From positions 1 to 8,709 of the forward strand of contig JBJOMQ010000098.1 of assembly GCA_046052275.1 (NCBI GenBank): 8,709 nt of DNA, given 5' to 3'. Position numbers and translations under genes: made by a program. A model generated the notes under the pieces. The model had not been told where the DNA came from and did not search any database. It was given only the letters and a program-made list of their open reading frames with translations. This DNA comes from UBA668 sp046052275 (GTDB lineage: Bacteria > Actinomycetota > Acidimicrobiia > Acidimicrobiales > Ilumatobacteraceae). Below, one piece after another: positions 1 to 6,479 of the stretch; the first letter of the stretch is position 1; each line of letters opens with the position of its first letter.

Positions 1-1184
1 AGGTGCGCTGGCAGGTGATCGACAGCAGTGGCACCATCGTGCTCGCCTCGGGCGACGACATCGTCGACGTCGAACGTGCCGACCTCGAAGTCGCCGCCGA
101 CCTTCGCCCCGACACCTTCCGCACCGTACGCACCGACTCGACCACCTATCGGGTGCTCACGGTGCAGTTCCTCGACGGGGCCGTGATGCTGAGCCGTTCG
201 CTCGACGAGAGCAATGCCGTCGTCGCCGCCATCCTGCGGCGCACCCTGATGTGGGTGCTCGTGGTTGCCGCCATCACGCTCGCTGCCGGCTGGCTGCTGG
301 CCCGACAAGTGACCCGCCGCCTCGAGCACCTCAGCGCCACCGCACACGAAGTGGCCACCACCGGCCGACTCGACGTGCCCGTGCCCGTCGACGGCGACGA
401 CGAGACCGGCCGGCTCGGCCGGGCATTCAGCGGCATGCTCGACGCACTCCACCGCAGCCGCCAGGCGCAGCGTCAGCTGGTGCAGGACGCCGGTCACGAA
501 CTGCGCACGCCACTCACCAGCCTGCGCACGAACGTGGCGGTGCTGCGCCGCAACCTCGACGCACTCACGCCCGAACAGCGCACCGCCCTGCTCGACGACC
601 TCGACAGCGAGACACGCGAACTCACCGACCTCGTGAACGAACTCGTCGAACTGGCCACCGAGCAGCGAGACGACGAACCCGTACAGCACGTTGTCATCGC
701 CGACATCGCTGAGCGCGCCGCGACGCGGGCGCGCCGGCGCACCGGCCGCACCATCACCGTGCGCACCGACGAGTCGGCAGTGCAGGGACGGCCGGGCGCC
801 ATCGAGCGCGCCGTGCAGAACCTCGTCGACAATGCCTGCAAGTTCGCTCCGGAGGGCGACATCGACGTCACCGTTGCCGCCGGCACCATCACTGTGCGCG
901 ACCGCGGACCCGGGCTGGATCCGGCCGACATCCCGCACCTGTTCGACCGCTTCTACCGCGCCGTCGGCACGCGCAGCCTTCCCGGCTCGGGGCTCGGCCT
1001 CGCCATCGTGCGGTCGGTGGCCGAGGCGCACGGCGGCGGGGTCATCGCCCGCAACGCTGCCGACGGGCAGGGCGGGGCGGAGTTCGCGCTCACGCTGCGC
1101 AACATGCCGCCCGCCGGAACCGGCCCGTCGTCGGCCGAGACGACCGCAACACCGCGACTTCCGATGCCGCCCTCGGCAACCTGA
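1..1184 (+). CDS. Sensor histidine kinase, C-terminal part (5' end outside window)
   Basis: Membrane-bound sensor kinase of a two-component system: it autophosphorylates on His and passes the phosphate to a response regulator, probably encoded upstream outside the window. Numbering from base 3, about 80 residues of an extracytoplasmic sensor region remain. A membrane helix follows (about 82-100, starting around MWVLVV), then a HAMP linker (about 100-155). The dimerisation/phosphoacceptor H-box has His165 in GHELRTPLTSL. The ATPase domain has an N-box (NLVDNACKFAP, Asn273/Asn277), a G1 box (D300-RGPG) and a G2 box (GSGLGLAIV from Gly328), so all catalytic motifs are intact. The reading frame is open to the first base, and an intact kinase of this class normally has a first membrane helix before the sensor domain, so the gene is truncated by the window. 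The last 25 or so residues are a Pro/Ser/Thr-rich tail. The layout resembles MprB/BaeS-type kinases; the stimulus cannot be read. It converges on the next gene with an 18-bp gap. Confidence 0.95.
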   Translation, partial: VRWQVIDSSGTIVLASGDDIVDVERADLEVAADLRPDTFRTVRTDSTTYRVLTVQFLDGAVMLSRSLDESNAVVAAILRRTLMWVLVVAAITLAAGWLLARQVTRRLEHLSATAHEVATTGRLDVPVPVDGDDETGRLGRAFSGMLDALHRSRQAQRQLVQDAGHELRTPLTSLRTNVAVLRRNLDALTPEQRTALLDDLDSETRELTDLVNELVELATEQRDDEPVQHVVIADIAERAATRARRRTGRTITVRTDESAVQGRPGAIERAVQNLVDNACKFAPEGDIDVTVAAGTITVRDRGPGLDPADIPHLFDRFYRAVGTRSLPGSGLGLAIVRSVAEAHGGGVIARNAADGQGGAEFALTLRNMPPAGTGPSSAETTATPRLPMPPSAT

Positions 1185-1186
1185 TC

Positions 1187-1198
1187 CACCGTACGGTG
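1187..1198. repeat. 12-bp perfect palindrome in the convergent gap
   Basis: CACCGTACGGTG is a perfect palindrome filling most of the 18 bases between two convergent stop codons (kinase TGA at 1182-1184; peptidase stop at 1203-1205). As RNA it would make only a 4-bp stem with a GTAC loop and no T-tract, so it is a poor intrinsic terminator. It could be chance, a protein-binding site or part of a weak bidirectional end. Confidence 0.3.
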
Positions 1199-1202
1199 CC
1201 GG

Positions 1203-3467
1203 TCAGCCGGGAAGGCGGGTGTCCTCCACCCGCACCGTGTCGCCCATGACGATCCGCATCGATCCCGTCGACGAGAAGTTGCCGATGAGGTCGACGATCA
1301 CGTGCATCGCCGTCGACACAGACACGCACAGCATTCCCTCGGTAGTCGTCCGCACCACCGACGTATTCGACGATGCCGAGCCGACCACCGCATTCACCGT
1401 CGGCACCGACGGCGGCGTGGTCATCGCCGAGCACGGTCGCACCGTGGCATAGCCGGGTGCTGTCGCGCCGGTGACGGCGACATTGACGAACAGGCTCCAC
1501 GAACCCTGCGGCACGGCGACACGCACCATGCCGCCGGCGGGGATGATCTCGTTGCATCGCTGCACACGAGTCACCGCATCCGTCCAGCATTGGCGGGTGT
1601 CGACCAGTCGGCTCGGCGCGAGGAGCGAGAAGGGATGGCCGCCGACAGTGGGCGGCACCACGAAGCCCTGTACTTCGCTGAGCTGGTGCAGCGAGACCGC
1701 TGCGTACGTGCAGTACTGGACGGTGGCACCGGTGTCGAACACGGGCACCAGGGCGAGGTTCGACTGCGGCTCTGTGGCGGCGAAGTTGAGATTGCTGAAC
1801 GACTGCGGACCGGGCTCGAGCGAGTCGCAGTCCCTCGCCGACTGGAAGCCGCGCGATGTCGCGCCGCTGACCGTGAGGTTTGTGAACACGCCCACCGTCG
1901 CCGGCGAGTAGGCCGTCTCGACCAGCACCTCGCTGCCTCGTGGTACTGGGCCGCGGTCGAAGCACGTGCCATCGGCAAGGCAGAACGAACCTGTGCGGGT
2001 ATCGACCGCAGCCCGCGGCACCACGCTGGCCAGATGCATCCCCAGCGGGGCCTGCACGGCGTTGACGAGGAAGCCCTGCACGTCGATCACCAGATGCATC
2101 GCCGTCGACACAAACATGCACACCCGTCCGGTCGCATCGACGGGAACAATGGTCATCGCTGCCACGGCCTGGCCCGGCCTCACATTGAGCGTCGAACTCG
2201 TTCGCGGCAGCGACACCGGTCCGCAGGACTCGGCGGTGACGAATCCGTTGGCACTCGCGATGGCTGTGACGTTGGCAATCGCCGCGCCGGCCCCGGGCGG
2301 GCTCTTCGTCTCGATCACGACACGCGTGCCGGCCGGCACCTGCTGGCCCTTGGCAAGGCACATCAGCGTCGTGGCACCGGTGTCGCTGGCAGTGTGGAAG
2401 CACGCCCCACCCGGCCCGTTGAAGTTGGCGATGCGCAACGCCTGCTCGGGCGTGCCGTTGAACTCGAAGTGCATCGGATCGCGGCTCACCGACGACCGCC
2501 ACTGCGTCGTCGACTGGCACCCGCTGCTCCAGCCGTAGCCGCCCCAGTAGAGACCCCACTTCTCGGCGACCTGCACCACCCACTGCGGGATGTCGGTCTG
2601 CATCGGCGTCTGGCACGCAGTCACCCCATCGACCGAGTAATAGGTCTTCAGCGGATTTGCCGCAGTGTTGAAGTCGGTGGCAAGGCCGTAGGCGTGGTTC
2701 GAGAGACTCTCACGCGACAGGCCCGCACAGTCCTTGCGGGTGGTCGCCGTGCATCGGAAGACGTAGGTGCCCGTGCCGCCATTGATGACATAGCCGCGCG
2801 CCTGGATCTCCTTGAGAAAGCCCTCGAACAGCGGCAGCGCCTCGGGAGGAGTGCGCAGCGATCCGACGCGCACCACGCCGAATGCGGCCTTATTGGTCGC
2901 CAGGGCTCGCTCCCACTCAGCGAGCGCGGTGCTGCCGTTGTAGCCCCAGCCGAGCCAGTTCCAGCCGGCCGGCGGGAACGTGTACGTCCGATTCTGCACA
3001 GCGAGCGCATCTGCGGTGGCGAGATTGACGATGCCGGTGACCTGCAGGCCGCGACCTGACTGGAACGATCGAACGGCAGTCTCGGTCTGCGAGCCGAACT
3101 GGCCGTCGACCGAGATGTCGGCGCCGTTGGCGTTCAACGCCTTCTGCACATCGCTCACCACATAGCCGGTCGAGCCCCTGGCGAGATCGACCCACGCCAG
3201 CACCTCGCCCGGCACGGGATCCGGGAACGGCGGTGTCGGCCAGCCGCGCTCTTCGGGGAGATCAGTGTCGAGGGTGATCACGCAGCCGGCGACGTTGCCC
3301 GTGAGTTTCTGCTCGTCAGTGCACACCGGCGGGCGGGTGGGGGTGTACCACGGGGTGCTCGACGCCTCCGCCACCGGGGCGCGAGACGGCCCGATGGTGG
3401 CAGGGAGCGACACTGCCACCATGGTGGCCACGACGAACGCGGCGAAACGGGGAACCTGCCGTCGCAT
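1203..3467 (-). CDS. Secreted M15-type D-Ala-D-Ala carboxypeptidase/endopeptidase with peptidoglycan-binding domain and three C-terminal repeats
   Basis: Predicted exported zinc peptidase (754 aa) that cuts peptidoglycan stem peptides. The N-terminus MRRQVPRF plus a hydrophobic stretch is a signal peptide, with likely cleavage after AEA (residue 35). A PG_binding_1 domain follows (about 98-156, DVQKALN...VDGQFG...). The M15 domain (about 165-345) has the zinc motif SNHAYGLATD (His258, Asp265) and a later DPMHFEF (His333, Glu335), as in M15/VanY-type enzymes. Residues from about 355 hold three related units. Each contains a variant of NVTVxGAxxxGF, a Cys-containing stretch, STAMHLVID-like strands and a (P)SRLVDTR-like joint; the last ends VEDTRLPG. 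Such repeats are seen on actinobacterial surface proteins and probably mediate wall or surface association (inference). Start: I chose the ATG at 3467 because it opens directly into the signal peptide. An in-frame GTG at 3488 would add seven residues (MPIPPQP) and has a weak GAAGG 11 nt upstream. The first spacer base is also the divergent control region of the SRPBCC gene. Confidence 0.9.
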   Translation of the reverse strand: MRRQVPRFAAFVVATMVAVSLPATIGPSRAPVAEASSTPWYTPTRPPVCTDEQKLTGNVAGCVITLDTDLPEERGWPTPPFPDPVPGEVLAWVDLARGSTGYVVSDVQKALNANGADISVDGQFGSQTETAVRSFQSGRGLQVTGIVNLATADALAVQNRTYTFPPAGWNWLGWGYNGSTALAEWERALATNKAAFGVVRVGSLRTPPEALPLFEGFLKEIQARGYVINGGTGTYVFRCTATTRKDCAGLSRESLSNHAYGLATDFNTAANPLKTYYSVDGVTACQTPMQTDIPQWVVQVAEKWGLYWGGYGWSSGCQSTTQWRSSVSRDPMHFEFNGTPEQALRIANFNGPGGACFHTASDTGATTLMCLAKGQQVPAGTRVVIETKSPPGAGAAIANVTAIASANGFVTAESCGPVSLPRTSSTLNVRPGQAVAAMTIVPVDATGRVCMFVSTAMHLVIDVQGFLVNAVQAPLGMHLASVVPRAAVDTRTGSFCLADGTCFDRGPVPRGSEVLVETAYSPATVGVFTNLTVSGATSRGFQSARDCDSLEPGPQSFSNLNFAATEPQSNLALVPVFDTGATVQYCTYAAVSLHQLSEVQGFVVPPTVGGHPFSLLAPSRLVDTRQCWTDAVTRVQRCNEIIPAGGMVRVAVPQGSWSLFVNVAVTGATAPGYATVRPCSAMTTPPSVPTVNAVVGSASSNTSVVRTTTEGMLCVSVSTAMHVIVDLIGNFSSTGSMRIVMGDTVRVEDTRLPG
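1303..1320. repeat. 18-bp direct repeat, copy 1 (inside peptidase gene)
   Basis: TGCATCGCCGTCGACACA here is identical to 2095-2112, 792 bp away. It encodes the VSTAMH core of the third C-terminal repeat. The match shows that the protein repeats are homologous and that this segment is the best-conserved part at DNA level. Confidence 0.7.
2095..2112. repeat. 18-bp direct repeat, copy 2 (inside peptidase gene)
   Basis: Identical to 1303-1320. It encodes the same VSTAMH core in the first C-terminal repeat. The middle repeat (coding around 1680-1710) has diverged and reads AAVSLHQL in the equivalent place, so it does not share the 18-mer. Confidence 0.7.
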
Positions 3468-3520
3468 GGGTTGAGGGGGTATCGGCACGGGTGCCGACGA
3501 CCTTCAGTCTTGTCCACCGA

Positions 3521-3569
3521 GCCGTCCGGCGGGCGTCATACCCGGCAGCCCAGGGCCGTTCGGCGGGCG
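3521..3569. promoter_or_regulatory. Divergent spacer with two 15-bp direct repeats
   Basis: The 198 bp between the divergent peptidase and SRPBCC starts hold GCCGTCCGGCGGGCG (3521-3535) and GCCGTTCGGCGGGCG (3555-3569). They match at 14 of 15 bases and start 34 bp apart, roughly three helical turns, which would place them on the same face of DNA. This is what a direct-repeat operator shared by two promoters can look like, but G+C-rich chance repetition is possible. A TATGAC hexamer on the minus strand (3540-3535) could be a poor -10 for the peptidase gene; I see no matching -35. No clear promoter was found for the SRPBCC gene. Confidence 0.3.
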
Positions 3570-3665
3570 GGCGGGGCCGGTGGCGGCACCCGGCACATCC
3601 GTTCGTACCGGCTCGCCACCTCGACTGGCGGGACGACGCGGTGCCGTGCTGTGATGGGCTTTCTC

Positions 3666-4160
3666 ATGGCTACCACCTCTTCCGACAGCGCCGCATCGAG
3701 CGGCGACCGCGACGTCGCCTCCGTCGAGCGGTTCATCCCCGCCCCGGCCGAGAAGATCTTCGACCTGCTTGCCGACCCTGCGAGGCACCGCGATATCGAC
3801 GGGTCGGGCACGGTGCGCACGCCGTCAGGCGGGTCACAGCGTCTTGCTCTCGGCTCGGTGTTCGGCATGGACATGCGCCTCGGCATCCCCTACAAGATGG
3901 TGAACGAGGTCGTCGAGTTCGAGGAGAACCGCCGCATCGCCTGGCAGCCGCGGCCGCCGTTCAAGCTGATGCGCCGCTTCATCGGCGGGCGCATCTGGCG
4001 CTACGAACTCGAGCCGCGCGATGGCGGCACGCTGGTGCGCGAGAGCTGGGACATTCGACAGGAGGCCAACCCGGCATCGGTGCGGCCGATGCGGTCGAAG
4101 GCAATCGATGCGATGACCAAGACACTCGAGCGCATCGAGCGAATCGTCACCGCTGCCTGA
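3666..4160 (+). CDS. SRPBCC (START/polyketide-cyclase-like) family protein
   Basis: Small soluble protein (164 aa) of the SRPBCC superfamily, whose members fold round a deep hydrophobic pocket and bind or act on lipids, polyketides or other small ligands. The sequence shows the family's opening strand and helix (VERFIPAPAEKIFDLLAD, then a PARHRDIDGSG stretch). The mid-region VVEFEENRRIAWQPRP and the closing GGTLVRESWDI are also typical. There is no signal peptide or membrane segment. The substrate cannot be assigned. I chose ATG 3666 because the family homology starts about 20 residues later; in-frame ATG 3654 and GTG 3651 would add four or five residues, and none of the three has a clear ribosome site. 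Its TGA (4158-4160) abuts the stop of the photolyase gene on the other strand with no base between them. Confidence 0.8.
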   Translation: MATTSSDSAASSGDRDVASVERFIPAPAEKIFDLLADPARHRDIDGSGTVRTPSGGSQRLALGSVFGMDMRLGIPYKMVNEVVEFEENRRIAWQPRPPFKLMRRFIGGRIWRYELEPRDGGTLVRESWDIRQEANPASVRPMRSKAIDAMTKTLERIERIVTAA

Positions 4161-5672
4161 TCACAGCGTGCCGGCGTCGAGCCGGGCGAGTACCTCGGCG
4201 GCACGGGCACGCACCGCATCGATGTCGGCGAGCCGCTGCGCTGATCGCACCTGCTGCACCACACGTGCATTGCGGCCGAAGCGGTCGGCGTGCCGGGCGA
4301 GGAAGTCCCAGTAGAGCGTGGTGAACGGGCACGCATCGTCGCCGACGCGCTTGGTGCGGTCGAAGCGGCAACCCTTGCAGTAGTCGCTCATGCGGTCGAT
4401 GTACGCGCCACCCGCCGCATACGGCTTGGTGGCCATCCGCCCGCCATCGGCATGCAAGGCCATGCCCACCACATTGGGCACCATCACCCACTCGGCGCCG
4501 TCGACGAACCCGGCCCACATCCACTCGACCATCTCGTCGGGTCGCACGCCTGCCAGCAGGGCGAGGTTGCCGAGCACCATCAGGCGCTGGATGTGGTGCA
4601 CCCAGCCATGGTCGTGCAGATCGCGCAGCGTGACATCGAGGCAGCGCATCGACGTGGGTGCACGCCCGGTGAACGCCGGCGGCAGCGGCCGTGTCGCGTC
4701 GAGGGCGTTCTCGTGCGCGTACTCGCGACCCCACATCCAATAGAGGCCCCACACGTACTCGCGCCAGCCGATCACCTGGCGAATGAAGCCCTCGGCACTG
4801 GCGATCGGAACCCGCCCTGCCCGGTACGCCACCTCGACGGCATCGCATACCTCGCGTGGCGTCAGCAGGCCGACATTGAGATACGGCGACAGCAGGCTGT
4901 GCCCGACGTGCCAGCTGGCGCTCGTCATCGCATCCTCGTGCGGGCCGAACCCGGGAAGCACCTGCTCTACGAAATGGTCGAGCCGGGCGAGGGCACCGGC
5001 CCTATCGGTCGCCCACGTGCCATCCGGCGGCGAGCCCCACGCCCTCGACGCTGCCTGCACACGCGACAGCACCGCGGCATCAACATCGTCGAGGGATGAG
5101 CGAGGCGGCTCGGGCCAGTGATTGACACCATCCTTCGGCGGGGTCTGGCGGTTGTCGGCGTCGAAGTTCCATCGCCCGCCAGCGGGCTCGGTGCCGTCCA
5201 TCAGGTAGCCGAGCCGCGTGCGCTGCCAGCGGTAGAAGTCCTCCATCTTGAAGGTCTTCTGCGTCCGCGCCGACACCCAGTCGGCGAACTCGGACGGATG
5301 GCACAGGAACTGATTCGTGCGCCGTGTCGACACGCCAAGCCGCTGCAGCAACTCGAGGCCGTCGCGCGAGGCCGGCTCGGTAGCGATCACCTCGGATGGC
5401 GAGTGCTCTGCAACATGCTGGCGGAAGCCCTCCGCCAGCGACGGTGCCACGCGGTAGTCGACTTCAAAGCCCTCATCGTGTAGCGCTGCAGCGAAGCGGT
5501 GCATCGACGCAAGCACGAAGTGCGCGCGCTGCACGTGCCAGTGCTTCGACGCCAGCTTGCCGTCGCTCTCGACCAGCAGGATGCGATGAGTCGCCGGCGT
5601 TGCCTCGGCGAGTGCAGTGAGCGTGCGACCGAGCTGGTCGCCGAGCACCCACACCGTCGTCATCGCAGGCAT
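4161..5672 (-). CDS. Iron-sulfur cluster photolyase, prokaryotic (6-4) type (FeS-BCP/CryPro, 'deoxyribodipyrimidine photolyase-related')
   Basis: Predicted FAD- and [4Fe-4S]-containing photolyase (503 aa) that uses blue light to repair UV photoproducts, most likely (6-4) lesions. The N-terminal Rossmann-like domain (TTVWVLGDQLG...) is the antenna-chromophore region. The C-terminal helical domain holds four Cys at 344, 432, 435 and 448 (MRCLD, YCKGC, DACPF). Their spacing of 88, 3 and 13 equals, as I recall it, that of Agrobacterium PhrB (350/438/441/454). With the same offset of six, the PhrB active-site His pair falls on His359-His360, its Tyr424 and Tyr430 on Tyr418 and Tyr424, and its Trp390 on Trp384. 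That agreement makes the class assignment strong. It is not the classical E. coli-type CPD photolyase. The length fits the family (about 500 aa). ATG 5672 is preferred over ATG 5663 because GAGGGG lies 7 nt before it. The gene is probably monocistronic: the upstream neighbour on this strand ends 111 bp away, behind a hairpin. Confidence 0.93.
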   Translation of the reverse strand: MPAMTTVWVLGDQLGRTLTALAEATPATHRILLVESDGKLASKHWHVQRAHFVLASMHRFAAALHDEGFEVDYRVAPSLAEGFRQHVAEHSPSEVIATEPASRDGLELLQRLGVSTRRTNQFLCHPSEFADWVSARTQKTFKMEDFYRWQRTRLGYLMDGTEPAGGRWNFDADNRQTPPKDGVNHWPEPPRSSLDDVDAAVLSRVQAASRAWGSPPDGTWATDRAGALARLDHFVEQVLPGFGPHEDAMTSASWHVGHSLLSPYLNVGLLTPREVCDAVEVAYRAGRVPIASAEGFIRQVIGWREYVWGLYWMWGREYAHENALDATRPLPPAFTGRAPTSMRCLDVTLRDLHDHGWVHHIQRLMVLGNLALLAGVRPDEMVEWMWAGFVDGAEWVMVPNVVGMALHADGGRMATKPYAAGGAYIDRMSDYCKGCRFDRTKRVGDDACPFTTLYWDFLARHADRFGRNARVVQQVRSAQRLADIDAVRARAAEVLARLDAGTL

Positions 5673-5679
5673 GCCGCCA

Positions 5680-5685
5680 CCCCTC
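5680..5685 (-). promoter_or_regulatory. Ribosome binding site of the photolyase gene
   Basis: On the minus strand GAGGGG lies 7 nt before the ATG at 5672. It decides for this start over the in-frame ATG three codons later, which has no Shine-Dalgarno sequence before it. Confidence 0.6.
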
Positions 5686-5698
5686 GCACCTCGTCACC

Positions 5699-5721
5699 GC
5701 CAGCGCGCCGTCGCCGCTGGC
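5699..5721. promoter_or_regulatory. Inverted repeat in photolyase leader (7-bp arms, 9-nt loop)
   Basis: GCCAGCG (5699-5705) and CGCTGGC (5715-5721) are perfect inverted arms round a 9-nt centre, ending 27 bases before the photolyase ATG. It could be a repressor operator or a leader-RNA hairpin close to the ribosome site. No T-run follows it on either strand, so it is not an intrinsic terminator. Confidence 0.35.
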
Positions 5722-5764
5722 ATTGCATCACTCTGCCTCAGTGCGCGACAGCACGCATGGTCGA

Positions 5765-5787
5765 GTGACGCCGCTGCAGCGCGTCAC
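5765..5787 (-). terminator. Hairpin overlapping the stop of the LytR_C gene, candidate terminator
   Basis: GTGACGC (5765-5771) and GCGTCAC (5781-5787) form a 7-bp perfect stem round 9 nt that include the palindrome GCTGCAGC. The arm at 5781-5787 contains the stop codon of the LytR_C lipoprotein gene. No U-tract follows in the minus-strand transcript, so at best it is the U-less hairpin type often proposed in high-GC actinobacteria. Its dimensions equal those of the hairpin at 5699-5721, with different sequence. Confidence 0.4.
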
Positions 5788-6479
5788 CCCGACGGCTGGA
5801 TGTCCTTCAGGAACGTGCCGGCGAGATCCTTTCCGAGCATCACCAGCACGCCGGCATCGCCGAGCGTCTCCGAGCCGCCGGTGATCCACGCCGGCACGGG
5901 AATCCGTTCAGCGGTGAGGCCCATCAGCCGGGCGATCGAACTGGCGACCTCCTCGCCCTTCCCGGGAACGAAGTAGACGTGCGACACGGCGAGCTCGTTG
6001 CCGGGTCCCCAGCCGTTCGTCGGCTCGCGCATCTCGAAGCCGAGTGCAGCGAGCTCCTGGGTGAGGCGTCGCGCAGCCCCGTTCACATTCGATGCGTTGG
6101 CCACCATCACTGCGGCGCCGGTGAACACGAGCGGCTCGGTGGTGGTGGTCGTCGTCGACGAGGTGGTGGTGGATGCCGTCGACGAGGTGGCTGCGGTGCC
6201 GGAGATCGTGGTTGACGTCGCAACCGGCGGCAGCGTCGAGTCGGCGTTGTCGCGTGTACTGCGGCACGCCGCCACACCGAGCGCGAGCAGCAGCGGCATC
6301 GCCAGCACGACGAACCGTCGGACGCCGACACGGCGACGCGAGACGCCGCCGGTGACACGACGGTGCTGCGAGCGGTGCGATGCGGTGGTTCGGTCGGGCG
6401 GGCGGGGATCGTTCACGGCAGGCGGCCCGGCCGGGAACGGGGGATCCGGCACGGGTCGGGCAATCACCAAGTCAACCAT
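5784..6479 (-). CDS. LytR_C-domain lipoprotein with Ser/Thr-rich linker
   Basis: Predicted membrane-anchored extracytoplasmic protein (231 aa from ATG 6479). An Arg-rich segment (VSRRRVGVRR) precedes a hydrophobic stretch ending in LGVAAC, a lipobox with acceptor Cys72. The Ser/Thr-rich linker (about 80-108) is followed by a LytR_C domain (about 113-225, starting VMVANASNVNGAARRLTQEL and continuing LGFEMREP). LytR_C domains occur at the C-terminus of LytR-CpsA-Psr cell-wall ligases and, in actinobacteria, alone on membrane-anchored proteins of unknown function; here the catalytic LCP domain is absent. Start is uncertain. ATG 6479 gives a Pro-rich 70-residue N-terminal extension; GTG 6416 would shorten it by 21 residues. 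Neither has a good ribosome site. The long extension before a lipobox is odd and may mean the helix is a plain transmembrane anchor rather than a cleaved lipoprotein signal. It is divergent from the acetyltransferase gene. Confidence 0.82.
   Translation of the reverse strand: MVDLVIARPVPDPPFPAGPPAVNDPRPPDRTTASHRSQHRRVTGGVSRRRVGVRRFVVLAMPLLLALGVAACRSTRDNADSTLPPVATSTTISGTAATSSTASTTTSSTTTTTTEPLVFTGAAVMVANASNVNGAARRLTQELAALGFEMREPTNGWGPGNELAVSHVYFVPGKGEEVASSIARLMGLTAERIPVPAWITGGSETLGDAGVLVMLGKDLAGTFLKDIQPSG
6138..6235 (-). repeat. Low-complexity Ser/Thr linker-coding tract
   Basis: This stretch inside the LytR_C gene reads as GGTGGT/GTCGTC-rich triplets on the + strand and encodes the Ser/Thr/Ala linker. 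It includes a perfect 14-bp repeat CGTCGACGAGGTGG at 6153-6166 and 6177-6190. The tract stays in frame and looks like slippage-prone linker expansion. Such linkers are often O-mannosylated in actinobacteria (general knowledge, not shown here). Confidence 0.6.

Noticed and set aside
1090..2616. Long - strand open frame of 508 codons in another phase of the same region
   Set aside because: Arg/Gly/Asp-rich low-complexity translation overlapping two supported genes; high-GC frame artefact.
1302..3059. Long + strand open frame of 585 codons antisense to the peptidase gene
   Set aside because: It is a shadow of the high-GC coding strand: Arg/His/Gly-rich translation, no recognisable domain, and the opposite frame has a clear signal peptide, peptidase motifs and repeats.
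3471..3665. Extension of the SRPBCC frame upstream to 3471
   Set aside because: The translation is Arg/Gly-rich and overlaps the divergent control region; SRPBCC homology begins about 20 residues after ATG 3666.
4290..5099. + strand open frame of 269 codons opposite the photolyase gene
   Set aside because: It has no domain and lies wholly inside the well-supported photolyase reading frame.
6120..6235. Possible CRISPR-like or microsatellite array
   Set aside because: The repeats are imperfect short triplets in a coding Ser/Thr linker, with no spacer/repeat architecture.
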